From JBBRYW01 sp038253945 (GTDB lineage: Bacteria > Actinomycetota > Thermoleophilia > Gaiellales > Gaiellaceae): a stretch of DNA of 64,000 bases. This document shows positions 1-9,796 of this stretch, piece after piece (the stretch's first letter is position 1; each line of letters starts with the position of its first letter). Position numbers and translations under genes: made by a program. The stretch lies in the NCBI GenBank assembly GCA_038253945.1, contig JBBSGR010000003.1:186001-250000 (forward strand). The letters are read 5' to 3'. The notes below the pieces were generated by a model. That model did no database searches. It was not told the origin of the DNA and worked only from the letters and a program-made list of their open reading frames with translations.

Positions 1-295
1 GCCCGACTGCGATCGAGGTCTTGTCGCCGACGCCTCCGGTCGAGTGCTTGTCCACGACCTTGCGCCCCAGCGCGCGCCCGAGGTCGAGCGTCTCGCCGCT
101 TCGGATCATCGCGTCGGTCAGCGCGAACGTCTCGGCGCCCGAGAGGCCCCGGAAGTACACGGCCATGCAGAAGGCGGCCATCTGGTAGTCCGGGATCTCG
201 TCGCGCGCGTAACCGAGCACGAGCTGCTCGATCTCGCTCGGGTCGAGCTCGCCGCCGTCGCGCTTGCGCTCGATCAGCTCGGCTGGGCGGATCAC
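1..295 (-). CDS. deoA: Thymidine/pyrimidine-nucleoside phosphorylase, N-terminal part (cut by window edge)
   Basis: Only about the first 98 residues lie in the window; the gene continues past base 1. Phosphorolysis of thymidine/deoxyuridine to base and deoxyribose-1-phosphate is inferred from family. The start reads (M)IRPAELIERKRDGGEL, followed by the helical DEIPDYQMAAFCMAVYFRG segment and the glycine-rich phosphate-binding stretch KHSTGGVGDKTS, all typical of this family. The GTG start overlaps the stop of the upstream methyltransferase by 4 bases (GTGA), so it is probably translationally coupled. It is the last gene seen of a deoB-methyltransferase-methyltransferase-deoA operon; its product feeds DeoB. 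Confidence 0.88.
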   Translation of the reverse strand, partial: MIRPAELIERKRDGGELDPSEIEQLVLGYARDEIPDYQMAAFCMAVYFRGLSGAETFALTDAMIRSGETLDLGRALGRKVVDKHSTGGVGDKTSIAVG

Positions 296-1002
296 TTCTC
301 GGCGACGAAGATGACCGGGTGCCTGCGGACGACGAGCGGCAGATCGAACTCCGGGACGTGTGCCGGATGGCCGAAGAGTCCTGCGGCAGACTCGATGTAG
401 TCGATGACGGTCCCGCGGCTCGGGAAGCGGATGACGCCGCCCGCATCCCGCACCTCCACGCTCCCGAAGTGCCGCGCGAGCAACTCGGCGCCGTCGTCGC
501 CGCTAAACCGCCACCGCGGTCGCGGCCACGCGCCGACGAGCTCACGGAGCTCGCGGAGGTGGTCGTTCGAGTTCGTGACGGCCACAAGCCGCCCACCTGG
601 GCGCAAGACGCGGGCGAGCTCGCCGAGCGCGCGCCCGACGTCGGCGACGTGGTAGAGCATCCACGCGGCGATTGCGCAGTCGAAGTCGCCGTCTGCGAAC
701 GCGAGCTGCTGAACGTCGCCGACGCGGGCGTCGACGCCACGGTCACGGGCAAGCTGAACCATGCGGGGCGAGCTGTCGACCGCGACTACGTCCGCTCCAA
801 CTTCGGCGGCAACCCGAGCCGCGAGCTCGCCCGGACCGCAACCCACCTCGAGTACGCGCGCCGGCCTGGCTTCGGCGATCGCTTCGAAGGCCAGCTCGGG
901 CGCGCTCGGGCCCTCAGCGTAGCGATAAGCCGCCCGGCGGCCTTCGAGGCCGCGCTCGCTGGCATATTCGCGCGCCACGCTCGCCGGATCGTTGATGGTC
1001 AT
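292..1002 (-). CDS. Class I SAM-dependent methyltransferase (second of a tandem pair)
   Basis: About 236 residues. It has a Rossmann methyltransferase core: motif I VLEVGCGPGELAARVA near residue 60, acidic motif II VVAVDSSPRM, then an AAWMLYHV motif and RVLRPGGRLVAVTNS. These are typical of ubiquinone/menaquinone-type (Methyltransf_11/25) small-molecule methyltransferases. The substrate is unknown. The ATG at 1002 was chosen because it overlaps the upstream stop (TGATG); an in-frame start at 1038 would lie deeper inside the neighbour. It resembles the preceding gene over its whole length, so the two look like a tandem duplication. Confidence 0.8.
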   Translation of the reverse strand: MTINDPASVAREYASERGLEGRRAAYRYAEGPSAPELAFEAIAEARPARVLEVGCGPGELAARVAAEVGADVVAVDSSPRMVQLARDRGVDARVGDVQQLAFADGDFDCAIAAWMLYHVADVGRALGELARVLRPGGRLVAVTNSNDHLRELRELVGAWPRPRWRFSGDDGAELLARHFGSVEVRDAGGVIRFPSRGTVIDYIESAAGLFGHPAHVPEFDLPLVVRRHPVIFVAEK

Positions 1003-1709
1003 CAGCTCTTCTCCGCGACGAAGACGACGTTGCGGCACGTCGTACGCAGGGGAATCTCGATCTCGTCGGCACGCCCCGTCTCGTCCTGGCCATGAAGGGT
1101 CTCGAACGCGGCCAGGTAGCCGCGAAGCGCCTCGCGGGTTGCGAAGACGGCGGCGCCCCGGATGTCGCGCCGCTCGATCCGCTCGAAGTGGCGGGCGAGC
1201 GCCCCGGCTCCGCTTTCGGCGCTGAAGGCCGAAGCCTCGTCGACACCCCAGAGCTCCTCGAGATGACGGCTGCTGTTCGTAATCGCGACCAGCCGGCCGC
1301 CCGGCCGGAGAATTCGGGCGATCTCCGTGAGGCCACGATCCAGATCCGGCAGGTGGTACAGCATCCAGCTCGCCGAGACGGCGTCGAACTCTGCGTCATC
1401 GAACGGCAGCTCCTCGACCTCGGCCACCCGCGCCTCCACCCCACGGGCCCGCGTCAGCTCGACCATGCGCTCGGACTGGTCGATGCCGACGACCTCGGCC
1501 CCGAGGACGTGCCCGGCGCGTGCGGCGAACTCGCCCGTGCCGCAGCCGGCGTCGAGGAGCCGTCGCGGCCGGGCCTCGTGCAGCGCGAGCAGAGCGTGCT
1601 CGCGGGGGTCCGGTCCTTCGTAGATCGCCCAGGCGTAGAGGCTGCGGTGCTGGAAGCGCTGCTCGGTCGAGTACTCGGCACGCACGACGCGCGAGTCGTC
1701 GAGCCTCAC
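1002..1709 (-). CDS. Class I SAM-dependent methyltransferase (first of a tandem pair)
   Basis: 235 residues starting at GTG, overlapping the deoB stop by 4 bases. Motif I is LLDAGCGTGEFAARAG, then VVGIDQSERM, an ASWMLYHLPDLD motif and RILRPGGRLVAITNSSRHL. The architecture is the same as the next gene and both end in VFVAEK, which supports duplication. A small-molecule methyltransferase is the safest call. Its position between deoB and deoA might suggest a nucleoside-linked substrate, but that is only inference from context. Confidence 0.8.
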   Translation of the reverse strand: MRLDDSRVVRAEYSTEQRFQHRSLYAWAIYEGPDPREHALLALHEARPRRLLDAGCGTGEFAARAGHVLGAEVVGIDQSERMVELTRARGVEARVAEVEELPFDDAEFDAVSASWMLYHLPDLDRGLTEIARILRPGGRLVAITNSSRHLEELWGVDEASAFSAESGAGALARHFERIERRDIRGAAVFATREALRGYLAAFETLHGQDETGRADEIEIPLRTTCRNVVFVAEKS

Positions 1710-2872
1710 GGCGTCACGATCGGCTGCCCCGGGGTTCGCTTCGAGGCCGCCTTTCCACCGAGCCAGGCGTTGACGGTCGCACCGACATCGGCGAACTCGC
1801 CCTCGTGCACCCGCCCGGCCGCGTTCTTCCCCTCGGCATACGTCAGCAGGAGCCCGTGCTCGCGCGAGTGATCGGTCGACGGGGTCGTGGGGTCGCAGCC
1901 GTGGTCGGAAGTCAGGATAAGGAGATCGCCCGGTCGGAGGGCATCGAGCAGGTCGGGCAGCCGCCGATCGAAGTCCTGAAGGCAGCGGTGGAAGTTCTCC
2001 GGGTCGTTCCGGTGCCCCCAGAGCATGTCCGTCTCGACGAGGTTCGTGAACACGAGCCCGTCGTCGATCGTCCGCAACAGGTGCTCCGTGACCGTGATTC
2101 CCTCGACATTCGACCTGGTCGGATGTGACTCGTCGATGTCGCGGCCGGCGAAGATGTCGTGGATCTTTCCCACGCCGTGCACCGTCATCCCGCCGTCACG
2201 GACGAGGCTGAGGTAGTTCGGCCGCTTCGGCTCGAGCGAGTAGTCGTGCCGGTTCGGCGTTCGCTCGTAGTTTCCGGGCTCGCCCGCGAACGGCCGGGCG
2301 ATCACTCGGCCCACGGCGTGCTTGCCCGCCAGGATCTCTCGAGCGGCCTCGCAGCCCGTGTAGAGCTCGGCGAGCGGAATCGTCTCCTCGTGCGCCGCCA
2401 GTTGGAACACGGAGTCGGCCGACGTGTAGACGATCCACTTGCCCGTCGCCTGATGCTCCTCACCGAGCTCCTGGATGATCTCGGTGCCGGACGCTGGCTT
2501 GTTCCCGATCACGCCCCGGCCCGTCTTGTGCATGAACGGGTCGATCACCTCGAACGGAAAGCCGTGGGGATAGGTCGGAAGCGCCTGCGGGGTCACGATT
2601 CCCATCAGCTCCCAGTGGCCCGTGGTCGTGTCCTTGCCCTTCGAGCGCGGCACGAGGCGTCCGGCCACGGCCGGAGCACCAGGTTGAGGCGGGCAGCCCT
2701 CGAGCGGCTCGACGTTACCGAGTCCAAGTGCCTCGAGGCTCGGCAGGTCGAGTCCGCCGACAGCGCGGGCGACGTTGCCGAGCGTATCCGACCCTTCGTC
2801 CCCGTAGTCGGCCGCATCCGGCAAGGCTCCCGCACCGACGGCGTCCAGCACGATGACGCACGCCCGGGCCAT
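1706..2872 (-). CDS. deoB: Phosphopentomutase
   Basis: 388 residues, normal for DeoB. It interconverts (deoxy)ribose-1-phosphate and -5-phosphate in nucleoside salvage. The alkaline-phosphatase-like metal site is visible: CVIVLDAVGAGALPDA at the N-terminus, the KGKDTTTGHWELMG segment with the phosphorylated Thr, DIDESHPT, and the C-terminal SDHGCDPTTPSTDHSREH. It begins with ATG. A -10-like box (TAGAAT) ends 6 bases upstream of the ATG, suggesting a leaderless transcript. It heads the operon that continues into two methyltransferases and deoA. Confidence 0.95.
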   Translation of the reverse strand: MARACVIVLDAVGAGALPDAADYGDEGSDTLGNVARAVGGLDLPSLEALGLGNVEPLEGCPPQPGAPAVAGRLVPRSKGKDTTTGHWELMGIVTPQALPTYPHGFPFEVIDPFMHKTGRGVIGNKPASGTEIIQELGEEHQATGKWIVYTSADSVFQLAAHEETIPLAELYTGCEAAREILAGKHAVGRVIARPFAGEPGNYERTPNRHDYSLEPKRPNYLSLVRDGGMTVHGVGKIHDIFAGRDIDESHPTRSNVEGITVTEHLLRTIDDGLVFTNLVETDMLWGHRNDPENFHRCLQDFDRRLPDLLDALRPGDLLILTSDHGCDPTTPSTDHSREHGLLLTYAEGKNAAGRVHEGEFADVGATVNAWLGGKAASKRTPGQPIVTP

Positions 2873-2878
2873 GGAGCT

Positions 2879-2884
2879 ATTCTA
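2879..2884 (-). promoter_or_regulatory. Candidate -10 box for leaderless deoB mRNA
   Basis: The minus strand reads TAGAAT, 6 bases before the deoB ATG, which would place the transcript start at the start codon. No convincing -35 box is seen. Confidence 0.35.
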
Positions 2885-2889
2885 GGGGC

Positions 2890-3030
2890 GTGGTGACCAC
2901 CGCCCTCGGCCTGCTCGGAATCGTCGCCTTCATCGTCTGCGTGATCGCCGTGGCCGCGGGCATCACCTGGCTAGTGGTCCGAGTGACTCCCAGCTCCCCG
3001 CGCCGCACGCCGTCCTCCGACTCGAGCTAG
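2890..3030 (+). CDS. Small single-pass membrane protein, function unknown
   Basis: 46 residues from GTG. A hydrophobic helix of about 26 residues (LGLLGIVAFIVCVIAVAAG onward) is followed by a basic, Ser/Pro-rich tail ending RRTPSSDSS. It is divergent from deoB with only 17 bases between the two starts. Its TAG stop overlaps the TAG of the convergent ald gene in a CTAG palindrome. No family recognised. The clean start/stop and the amphipathic composition suggest it is real, but it is short. Confidence 0.5.
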   Translation: MVTTALGLLGIVAFIVCVIAVAAGITWLVVRVTPSSPRRTPSSDSS

Positions 3031-4151
3031 ACCGCCGATAGCGGCAGGACCTGCTCGAGCGGGACGTAGCCGAGTCCGTGTGCCTCCGCCACGGCCTCGT
3101 ACGTGATGCGTCCGTCGAGGACGTTGACGCCGCGGGCCAGTGCCCGGTCGCGCGCGACGGCCCGCGGGAGGCCTTCGTCGGCGATCGCCTCGATATACGG
3201 CAGGGTTGCGTTCGTCAGAGCCTTCGTGGAGGTGACCGGAACCGCCCCGGGCATGTTCGCGACGCAGTAGTGCACGACGCCGTCGACGACGTAGACAGGC
3301 TGGCTGTGCGTGGTCGGTCGGGAGGTCTCTGCACACCCTCCCTGGTCGATCGCGACATCGCAGAGAACCGCGCCGTCCTTCATGCTGCGGATGGTCGCGC
3401 GGGTCAGGAGCTTCGGAGCGAGAGCACCCGGGATCAAGACCGCGCCGATCACGACGTCCGCGTCGGCGACGGATTCCTCGATCTGCAAGCTCGACGACAT
3501 GACGAGGCTCACCCGGCCCGAGAGAATCTCCTCCAGGTGCCGCATCCGGTCGATCGACCGCTCGAGAATCGTCACATGGGCGCCCAGGCCGAGCGCGATG
3601 ATCGCGGCGTTGTAGCCCACGATGCCGCCACCGAGCACCACGACGTTGCCGGGCGCGACGCCCGCGACGCCGCCGAGCAACACTCCCCGCCCGCCTCGCG
3701 GCTTCTCGAGAAAGTGAGCGCCCGCCTGGCCGGCGAGGCGTCCGGCGATCTCGCTCATCGGCGCGAGCAGAGGGAGCGCACCGTTGTCCGCCTCGACGGT
3801 TTCATAAGCGATGCAAGCAGCGCCGCTCTCGACCAGCGCCCGGGTGAGATCCGAAGCGGCCGCCAGATGCAGGTACGTAAAGAGCGTCAGGTCGTCGCGC
3901 AGGCGACCGAACTCCTCGGCCAGCGGCTCCTTCACCTTGACCACGAGCTCGCTGTCGCCCCAGGCCGCCTCGACGGTGACGACGCGCGCGCCGACGGCGG
4001 TGTAGTCGCTGTCCGAAAAGGCGCTGCCCGCGCCGGCCCCTGCCTCGACGAGGACGTCGTGCCTGCGCTGTATGAGCTCGCGGGCACCCGCCGGCGTGAG
4101 GGCGACCCGGTACTCGTCGGCTTTGATCTCTCTGACGACGCCGATCTTCAT
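3027..4151 (-). CDS. ald: Alanine dehydrogenase
   Basis: 374 residues. It catalyses NAD-dependent L-alanine to pyruvate plus ammonia. The start MKIGVVREIKADEYRVALTP is the family N-terminus, so the ATG at 4151 is preferred over the in-frame start at 4220. Other signature segments are KVKEPLAEEF, the NAD-binding VVLGGGIVGYNAAIIALGLGA, and GAVLIPGALAPKL. The C-terminal CVANMPGAVPVTST is diagnostic for alanine dehydrogenase over saccharopine or PntA relatives. Confidence 0.95.
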   Translation of the reverse strand: MKIGVVREIKADEYRVALTPAGARELIQRRHDVLVEAGAGAGSAFSDSDYTAVGARVVTVEAAWGDSELVVKVKEPLAEEFGRLRDDLTLFTYLHLAAASDLTRALVESGAACIAYETVEADNGALPLLAPMSEIAGRLAGQAGAHFLEKPRGGRGVLLGGVAGVAPGNVVVLGGGIVGYNAAIIALGLGAHVTILERSIDRMRHLEEILSGRVSLVMSSSLQIEESVADADVVIGAVLIPGALAPKLLTRATIRSMKDGAVLCDVAIDQGGCAETSRPTTHSQPVYVVDGVVHYCVANMPGAVPVTSTKALTNATLPYIEAIADEGLPRAVARDRALARGVNVLDGRITYEAVAEAHGLGYVPLEQVLPLSAV

Positions 4152-4223
4152 CGCGGCGGCGCAACGATACTCCCGGCGCCTGCATCGCCGCGCTTCCGAC
4201 TCACTGACGTGACCATTCACGCT

Positions 4224-5016
4224 TCACGTGGATTTGCCCGCTAGCCGCTCGACGAGGCGTCGCTCGTCTGGGCCGAACCAGGGCGGCGAGCCGGCCGCAG
4301 CGTTCTCCCGTGCGCGTGCGGGGCGAGATGTGCCGGGGATCACCAGATCGACGCGCTCGTCCGACAACGCCCACTTGATGAGCGCCTGCGACCAGGTCGC
4401 GATCCCGAAGTCGGCGAGCGGCGTGAGCTCGCGGTTTTCGACGCCCAGGCGGAGGAGCGAACCGCCGCCGCCGCCGAGCGGCCGCATCGCGATCACCGCC
4501 ACACCGAGCTCGGCCGCGAGCGGCAGAAAGCTGGCGCTCGCACTCTCGCTCGGCGGGGTTGTACGGCAGCTGCACCGTGTCGAAGCGACCGGTCTGCAAA
4601 GCGGCGGCGAGCTCGCCGAACGCGCCTCGGGCGTAGTGCGTCACCCCGAGCAGGTCAACTCGCCCGGCACCGCGCTCGTCTTCGAGCCAGCGCAGATGAT
4701 CTCGCCACGCGACGAGGTTGTGGATCTGCTCGATCTCGACGTAGCCGTACCAGTCGAGCTGATCCGCGAGCTGCCTCCTGCCCTGCTCGACGGAGTCGGT
4801 CCAGATCTTCGTCGCGACTCTTGCCGCGTCACGCCGGCCCTCGAGCGCCGCCGCAAGTGAACGCTGCGCACCGCCGTACATCGGCGACGAGTCGATCACA
4901 CGGCACCCGGAAGCGAGCGCTTCCCCTACGACCTCGCGCGCGAGCTCGGCTTCATCGCCGAACGTGCTCCAGGTCCCGAGACCGACGACCGGCCCGAGCC
5001 GCCGATCCTCCATCAC
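4224..5016 (-). pseudogene. Aldo/keto reductase, interrupted by a frameshift
   Basis: The first frame (from 5016) gives an AKR N-terminus: GLGTWSTFGDEAELAREVV, RVIDSSPMYGG, TKIWTDSVEQG, LLGVTHYARGAF and QLPYNPAERE. After about base 4550 this frame becomes low-complexity Arg-rich. The next frame continues the family with LPLAAELGVAVIAMRPLGGG, WSQALIKWALSDERVDLVIPGTS and an end near 4224. A single extra base (or two lost) around 4535-4550 restores one continuous protein of about 263 residues. This is either a real broken gene or a sequence error. The GTG start overlaps the upstream DUF3866-like gene by 4 bases. Confidence 0.75.
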
Positions 5017-5999
5017 GGTCGAAGCGACCGCGCCAGCCGTCCGGCGGCGAAGGCGGCGGCGAAGAACGGCGGGTCCTCAGCCGGGCCGCGCCCCATGTGG
5101 GCGAGCTGCAAGTCGGCGCACTCCTCCTGCCATCCCGTCACGTCGACGTCCTCGACCGGATCCAGCCACGTGGGCCGGTCGACGCCGGCCGGCCACGCCG
5201 CTACGACACTTCCGAGGCACAGCTCGAGCGCGGCGCGCGTGTGGTCGGAGATGGCCCGATGCCGCTCGCGGGACTCCGCGCTCGAGGCTCTCACCGCGAG
5301 CACCGCCGAGCCGCCCAGGGCAGCCGTCGCATTGGCCGCCTCGGCTGCGGCGAGCCCGCCGTGACCCAGGTGCGAGCCTGTGCCGACGACGCCCGGGCCG
5401 ATCGCGCAGATAGCCGCCTCGAAGCCCCCGGTTGCCACCCAGGCAAGCGCGGAGAAGACGTTCGCACACTGCACATCCGCGTCGAAGCAGCTGCCCGCGG
5501 CAACCGCCACTTCGAGGAGCCCGCGTGACCGAAGCTCGCGGACCGAGTCGGAGAGCGAGACTGGAAGCGCGCCGCCGGCAAGCTGGACGTAGGCGACGCG
5601 GGATCCGTGACCGAGGCCCGCGGCAGCAGGGGCGACCTGGCTGTGGAGCGAGCAGCACACGACGGGCATGCCGGAGAGGCTGCCGACGAGATCGGCTTCC
5701 TCCTCCACGTACGGCACGGCGTGCTGAAGGGCGGTATACGGAAGCGTCATGACATGAGCGCCCGGCTCAGCCGCGAGCTCGAGTCCGCGCGTCAGGTTCG
5801 TATGCAGGACGTGGAAACCGCCTGAGCCGAGGCCGAGCTCTCGAGCCTGGACGTTGACGACGACGTCGTCGCCGAGGGCAACCGGGCCGGTCAGGCGGGG
5901 ATACGCGATGCACGAGGCGCCGTCCACCTCGAGCCGCACGAGCCCCTCGTGGCGCTCCTCGATTCGCGTCACGGTGCCGCGCCGGAGCCGGAGCGCCAC
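5013..5999 (-). CDS. DUF3866-like conserved protein, function unknown
   Basis: 328 residues. An N-terminal beta-rich part (LRRGTVTRIEERHEGL, ALGDDVVVNVQA, GFHVLHTNLTRGLEL) precedes a larger alpha/beta domain with SGMPVVCCSLHSQVAP, AVAAGSCFDADVQCANVF and the glycine-rich GPGVVGTGSHLGHGG. This pattern resembles the uncharacterised DUF3866 family found in actinobacteria and Firmicutes. The family call is from memory of its motifs. It sits between the M20 peptidase and the aldo/keto reductase in a tightly packed run and probably shares their transcript. No enzymatic function can be assigned. Confidence 0.7.
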   Translation of the reverse strand: MALRLRRGTVTRIEERHEGLVRLEVDGASCIAYPRLTGPVALGDDVVVNVQARELGLGSGGFHVLHTNLTRGLELAAEPGAHVMTLPYTALQHAVPYVEEEADLVGSLSGMPVVCCSLHSQVAPAAAGLGHGSRVAYVQLAGGALPVSLSDSVRELRSRGLLEVAVAAGSCFDADVQCANVFSALAWVATGGFEAAICAIGPGVVGTGSHLGHGGLAAAEAANATAALGGSAVLAVRASSAESRERHRAISDHTRAALELCLGSVVAAWPAGVDRPTWLDPVEDVDVTGWQEECADLQLAHMGRGPAEDPPFFAAAFAAGRLARSLRP

Positions 6000-7129
6000 T
6001 ACCCTGAGCCGTCGCGGGCAGCTTCGACGAGAGCGAGCGTCACCTGCACCATCCCCTCGAGGTCGGCGACCGCGATGTGCTCGTCAGGCGTATGGATCTC
6101 GGCCATGCCGTTCGCGAGATTGACGCAGGCGAGGCCTCGCTCGTTGAAGACGTTCGCGTCTGCACCACCGCCAGTGAGCCCGTAGCGCGGCGTGTATCCG
6201 GCCCGCTCGAGTGCCGCGCCGGCGAGCCGGACGGGGAAATCCGCCTCCCTGAAGCGATAGCCGCGCGCACCTTCACGAATCTCGGTCTCCACCTCGCAGT
6301 CGCCGACGCCGGCCGCGAAAGAGGTGGTGTCGAGTATCTCCTGGATCACGTCCGCAAGCTTCGCCTCGTCGTGGGAGCGCGCTTCGACCTCGAGCAGGCA
6401 ATGCTCTGGAATGATGTTCCGGGCACTGCCTCCCTCGATGCGCCCGACGTTTGCGGTCGTCTCTTCGTCAAGCCGGCCAAGGCGGAGATCGGCGATTGCC
6501 CGCGCCGCCGCTGCGACCGCCGAGCGGCCTTCCTCGGGATACATGCCGGCGTGCGCGGCGCGCCCTCGAAACCGGACGTCGAGCCGCCGCTGGAAGGGTG
6601 CTCCGAGAATCACGTCGCCGATCGGAGCGGCCTGGTCGTAGACGAAGCCGACGCGCGCGCTGAGCCGGCTCTCGTCGAACGCCGCGGCGCCGAGGAGGCC
6701 GACCTCCTCCATCGGCGTGAACAACAGCTCGACGCCCGCATGCGGCCGAGCTTCGGAGTGCAGCCGCCGAACGGCCTCGAGCATCGCGACGACCGCGGCC
6801 TTGTTGTCGGCGCCGAGAATCGTGCCGCCCGCATTCCGGACGACGCCGTCGTCGACCACCGGCTCCAGCCTGCCCTGGAGCGGCACGGTGTCCAGGTGGG
6901 CGCAGAGGAAGAGCGGAGTTCCTCCGTCGCCGGTCGGCTCCAGCCGGCAGAGCAAGTTGCCGGAGGTCGAGCCGATCCTGGCTCCGGCGTCGTCTTCGGA
7001 GACCTCCAGGCCGAGCCCACGGAGATAGTCCATGACGCGGTCTGCCACGTCCCGCTCCTCGCCCGGCGGGCTCGGCAGCGAGACGAGCTCGAGGAAGAAG
7101 GAAAGGGGGTCCGGTACGGGCACCCGCAC
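5999..7129 (-). CDS. M20 family metallopeptidase (PepT-like)
   Basis: About 376 residues. A zinc aminopeptidase/deacylase fold is shown by CAHLDTVPLQG (first His/Asp metal ligands), TILGADNKAAVVAMLEAV (bridging Asp), LLFTPMEEVGLLGA (Glu pair) and a C-terminal AEIHTPDEHIAV (His ligand), with the lid domain between. These features fit tripeptide-aminopeptidase-like members of M20. The start is uncertain: GTG at 7129 (or 7123) fits the family N-terminus better than the hydrophobic extension to 7216, which runs into the promoter region. It is divergent from the TrmB-like regulator, which may control it. Confidence 0.85.
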   Translation of the reverse strand: MRVPVPDPLSFFLELVSLPSPPGEERDVADRVMDYLRGLGLEVSEDDAGARIGSTSGNLLCRLEPTGDGGTPLFLCAHLDTVPLQGRLEPVVDDGVVRNAGGTILGADNKAAVVAMLEAVRRLHSEARPHAGVELLFTPMEEVGLLGAAAFDESRLSARVGFVYDQAAPIGDVILGAPFQRRLDVRFRGRAAHAGMYPEEGRSAVAAAARAIADLRLGRLDEETTANVGRIEGGSARNIIPEHCLLEVEARSHDEAKLADVIQEILDTTSFAAGVGDCEVETEIREGARGYRFREADFPVRLAGAALERAGYTPRYGLTGGGADANVFNERGLACVNLANGMAEIHTPDEHIAVADLEGMVQVTLALVEAARDGSG

Positions 7130-7211
7130 GATCTTAGGCGATGGTCCTGAACAGAAGAATGACGGCTGCGGAAGGGGTCCGCCGCATCGACCCCCCGCAA
7201 CCGTCGCCTGC

Positions 7212-7241
7212 TTCATAACACAGCGGCGGGAGGAATGTCAA
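7212..7241 (-). promoter_or_regulatory. Candidate sigma70-type promoter for the M20 peptidase gene
   Basis: The minus strand has a perfect -35 box TTGACA (7241-7236), an 18-base spacer and TATGAA (7217-7212). It lies just upstream of the peptidase reading frame. The plus-strand heptamer AATGTCA that covers the -35 box recurs exactly 20 bases further along (7254-7260), suggesting a two-turn operator. Confidence 0.5.
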
Positions 7242-7295
7242 GGTTTTCCGCGAAATGTCACCACGGGCAGTGGTTACGCTATCCTCCGTTGATTC

Positions 7296-8128
7296 TTGAG
7301 TCAACTGCACCCTGATCAATTGACGACCCTCGGCCTCACGACCTACGAGGCCAAGGCGTACCTCGGGCTGATCCGGCGCGACAGCTCGACCGCTGCGGAG
7401 GTTGCTCGCCTCGCGGCCCTGCCCCGTCAGCGCGTGTACGACGTTCTCGCGAGCCTCGTCGAGAAGGGGCTCGCGTCGATGCGCGCGGGCAATCCAGCCA
7501 GGTACGCCGCGATGGAGCCCGAGTCGGCAATCCGCCGGCTCGTAGCGGACCGGCGGGAACAGCTCGACAGGCTCGAGAGCGATGCCCAGGACGTCATCGA
7601 CGAGCTCGCCCCCGCATACCGGGAAGGTCTCACCCACACAGATCCGCTCGAGTACATCGAAGTGCTGCACGACAGGCGGGCGATCAGCGAGAGGTTCGAC
7701 GAGCTCCAGGCATCGGTCGAACGGGAGATCCTCATCTTCACCAGGCCTCCGTACGCCACGCCGCTCGAGGAGAACGCCGAAGGCTTGCGCCTGCTCGGCA
7801 AGAACGCCGCGCGCAGCGTCTACGAGCTCGCGCTCTTCGATGATCCCGAGGCAGTAGAGACCGTTCACCGCTTCGTCGAGGCCGGTGAAGAAGCGCGCTT
7901 CGTGCCCGAGCTGCCGCTCAAGCTCGCAATCGTCGACGAGGCGACCGTCCTCTTCGGGATGGAGGATCCGCTGGCCGGCGAGTCGAGCCTCACGATGGTC
8001 GTCATCGAGCACCGTTCACTCGCCGGGCTGCTCAAGCTCGCGTTCACGAGCGTCTGGGAGCAGGGGCTGACGTTCGAGCAAGCCGAGCAACTGGTTGCGC
8101 GGCGCAGGCCGGCGCAGGCTTCCTCGGG

Positions 8129-8132
<4 letters not shown>
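7296..8132 (+). CDS. TrmB-family transcriptional regulator
   Basis: 278 residues from TTG. An N-terminal winged helix (LGLTTYEAKAYLGLI, AEVARLAALPRQRVYDVLASLVEKGLA) gives the classic TrmB HTH. A coiled segment follows around residues 75-110 (VADRREQLDRLESDAQDVIDELAP). After that comes an effector domain of the TrmB/PLD-like type (ILIFTRPPYATPLEEN, RFVPELPLKLAIVDEATVLFG). TrmB regulators often bind sugars or other small molecules. Here it is divergent from an M20 peptidase, the most likely target. A -10-like TATCCT at 7280-7285 lies 10 bases before the TTG and no ribosome-binding site is visible. Confidence 0.85.

Positions 8133-9792
<1,660 letters not shown>

Positions 9793-9796
<4 letters not shown>

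Noticed and set aside
7134..8012. Long minus-strand open frame opposite the TrmB-like gene
   Set aside because: It is the antisense shadow of the regulator; composition is unlike a protein and no domain is visible.
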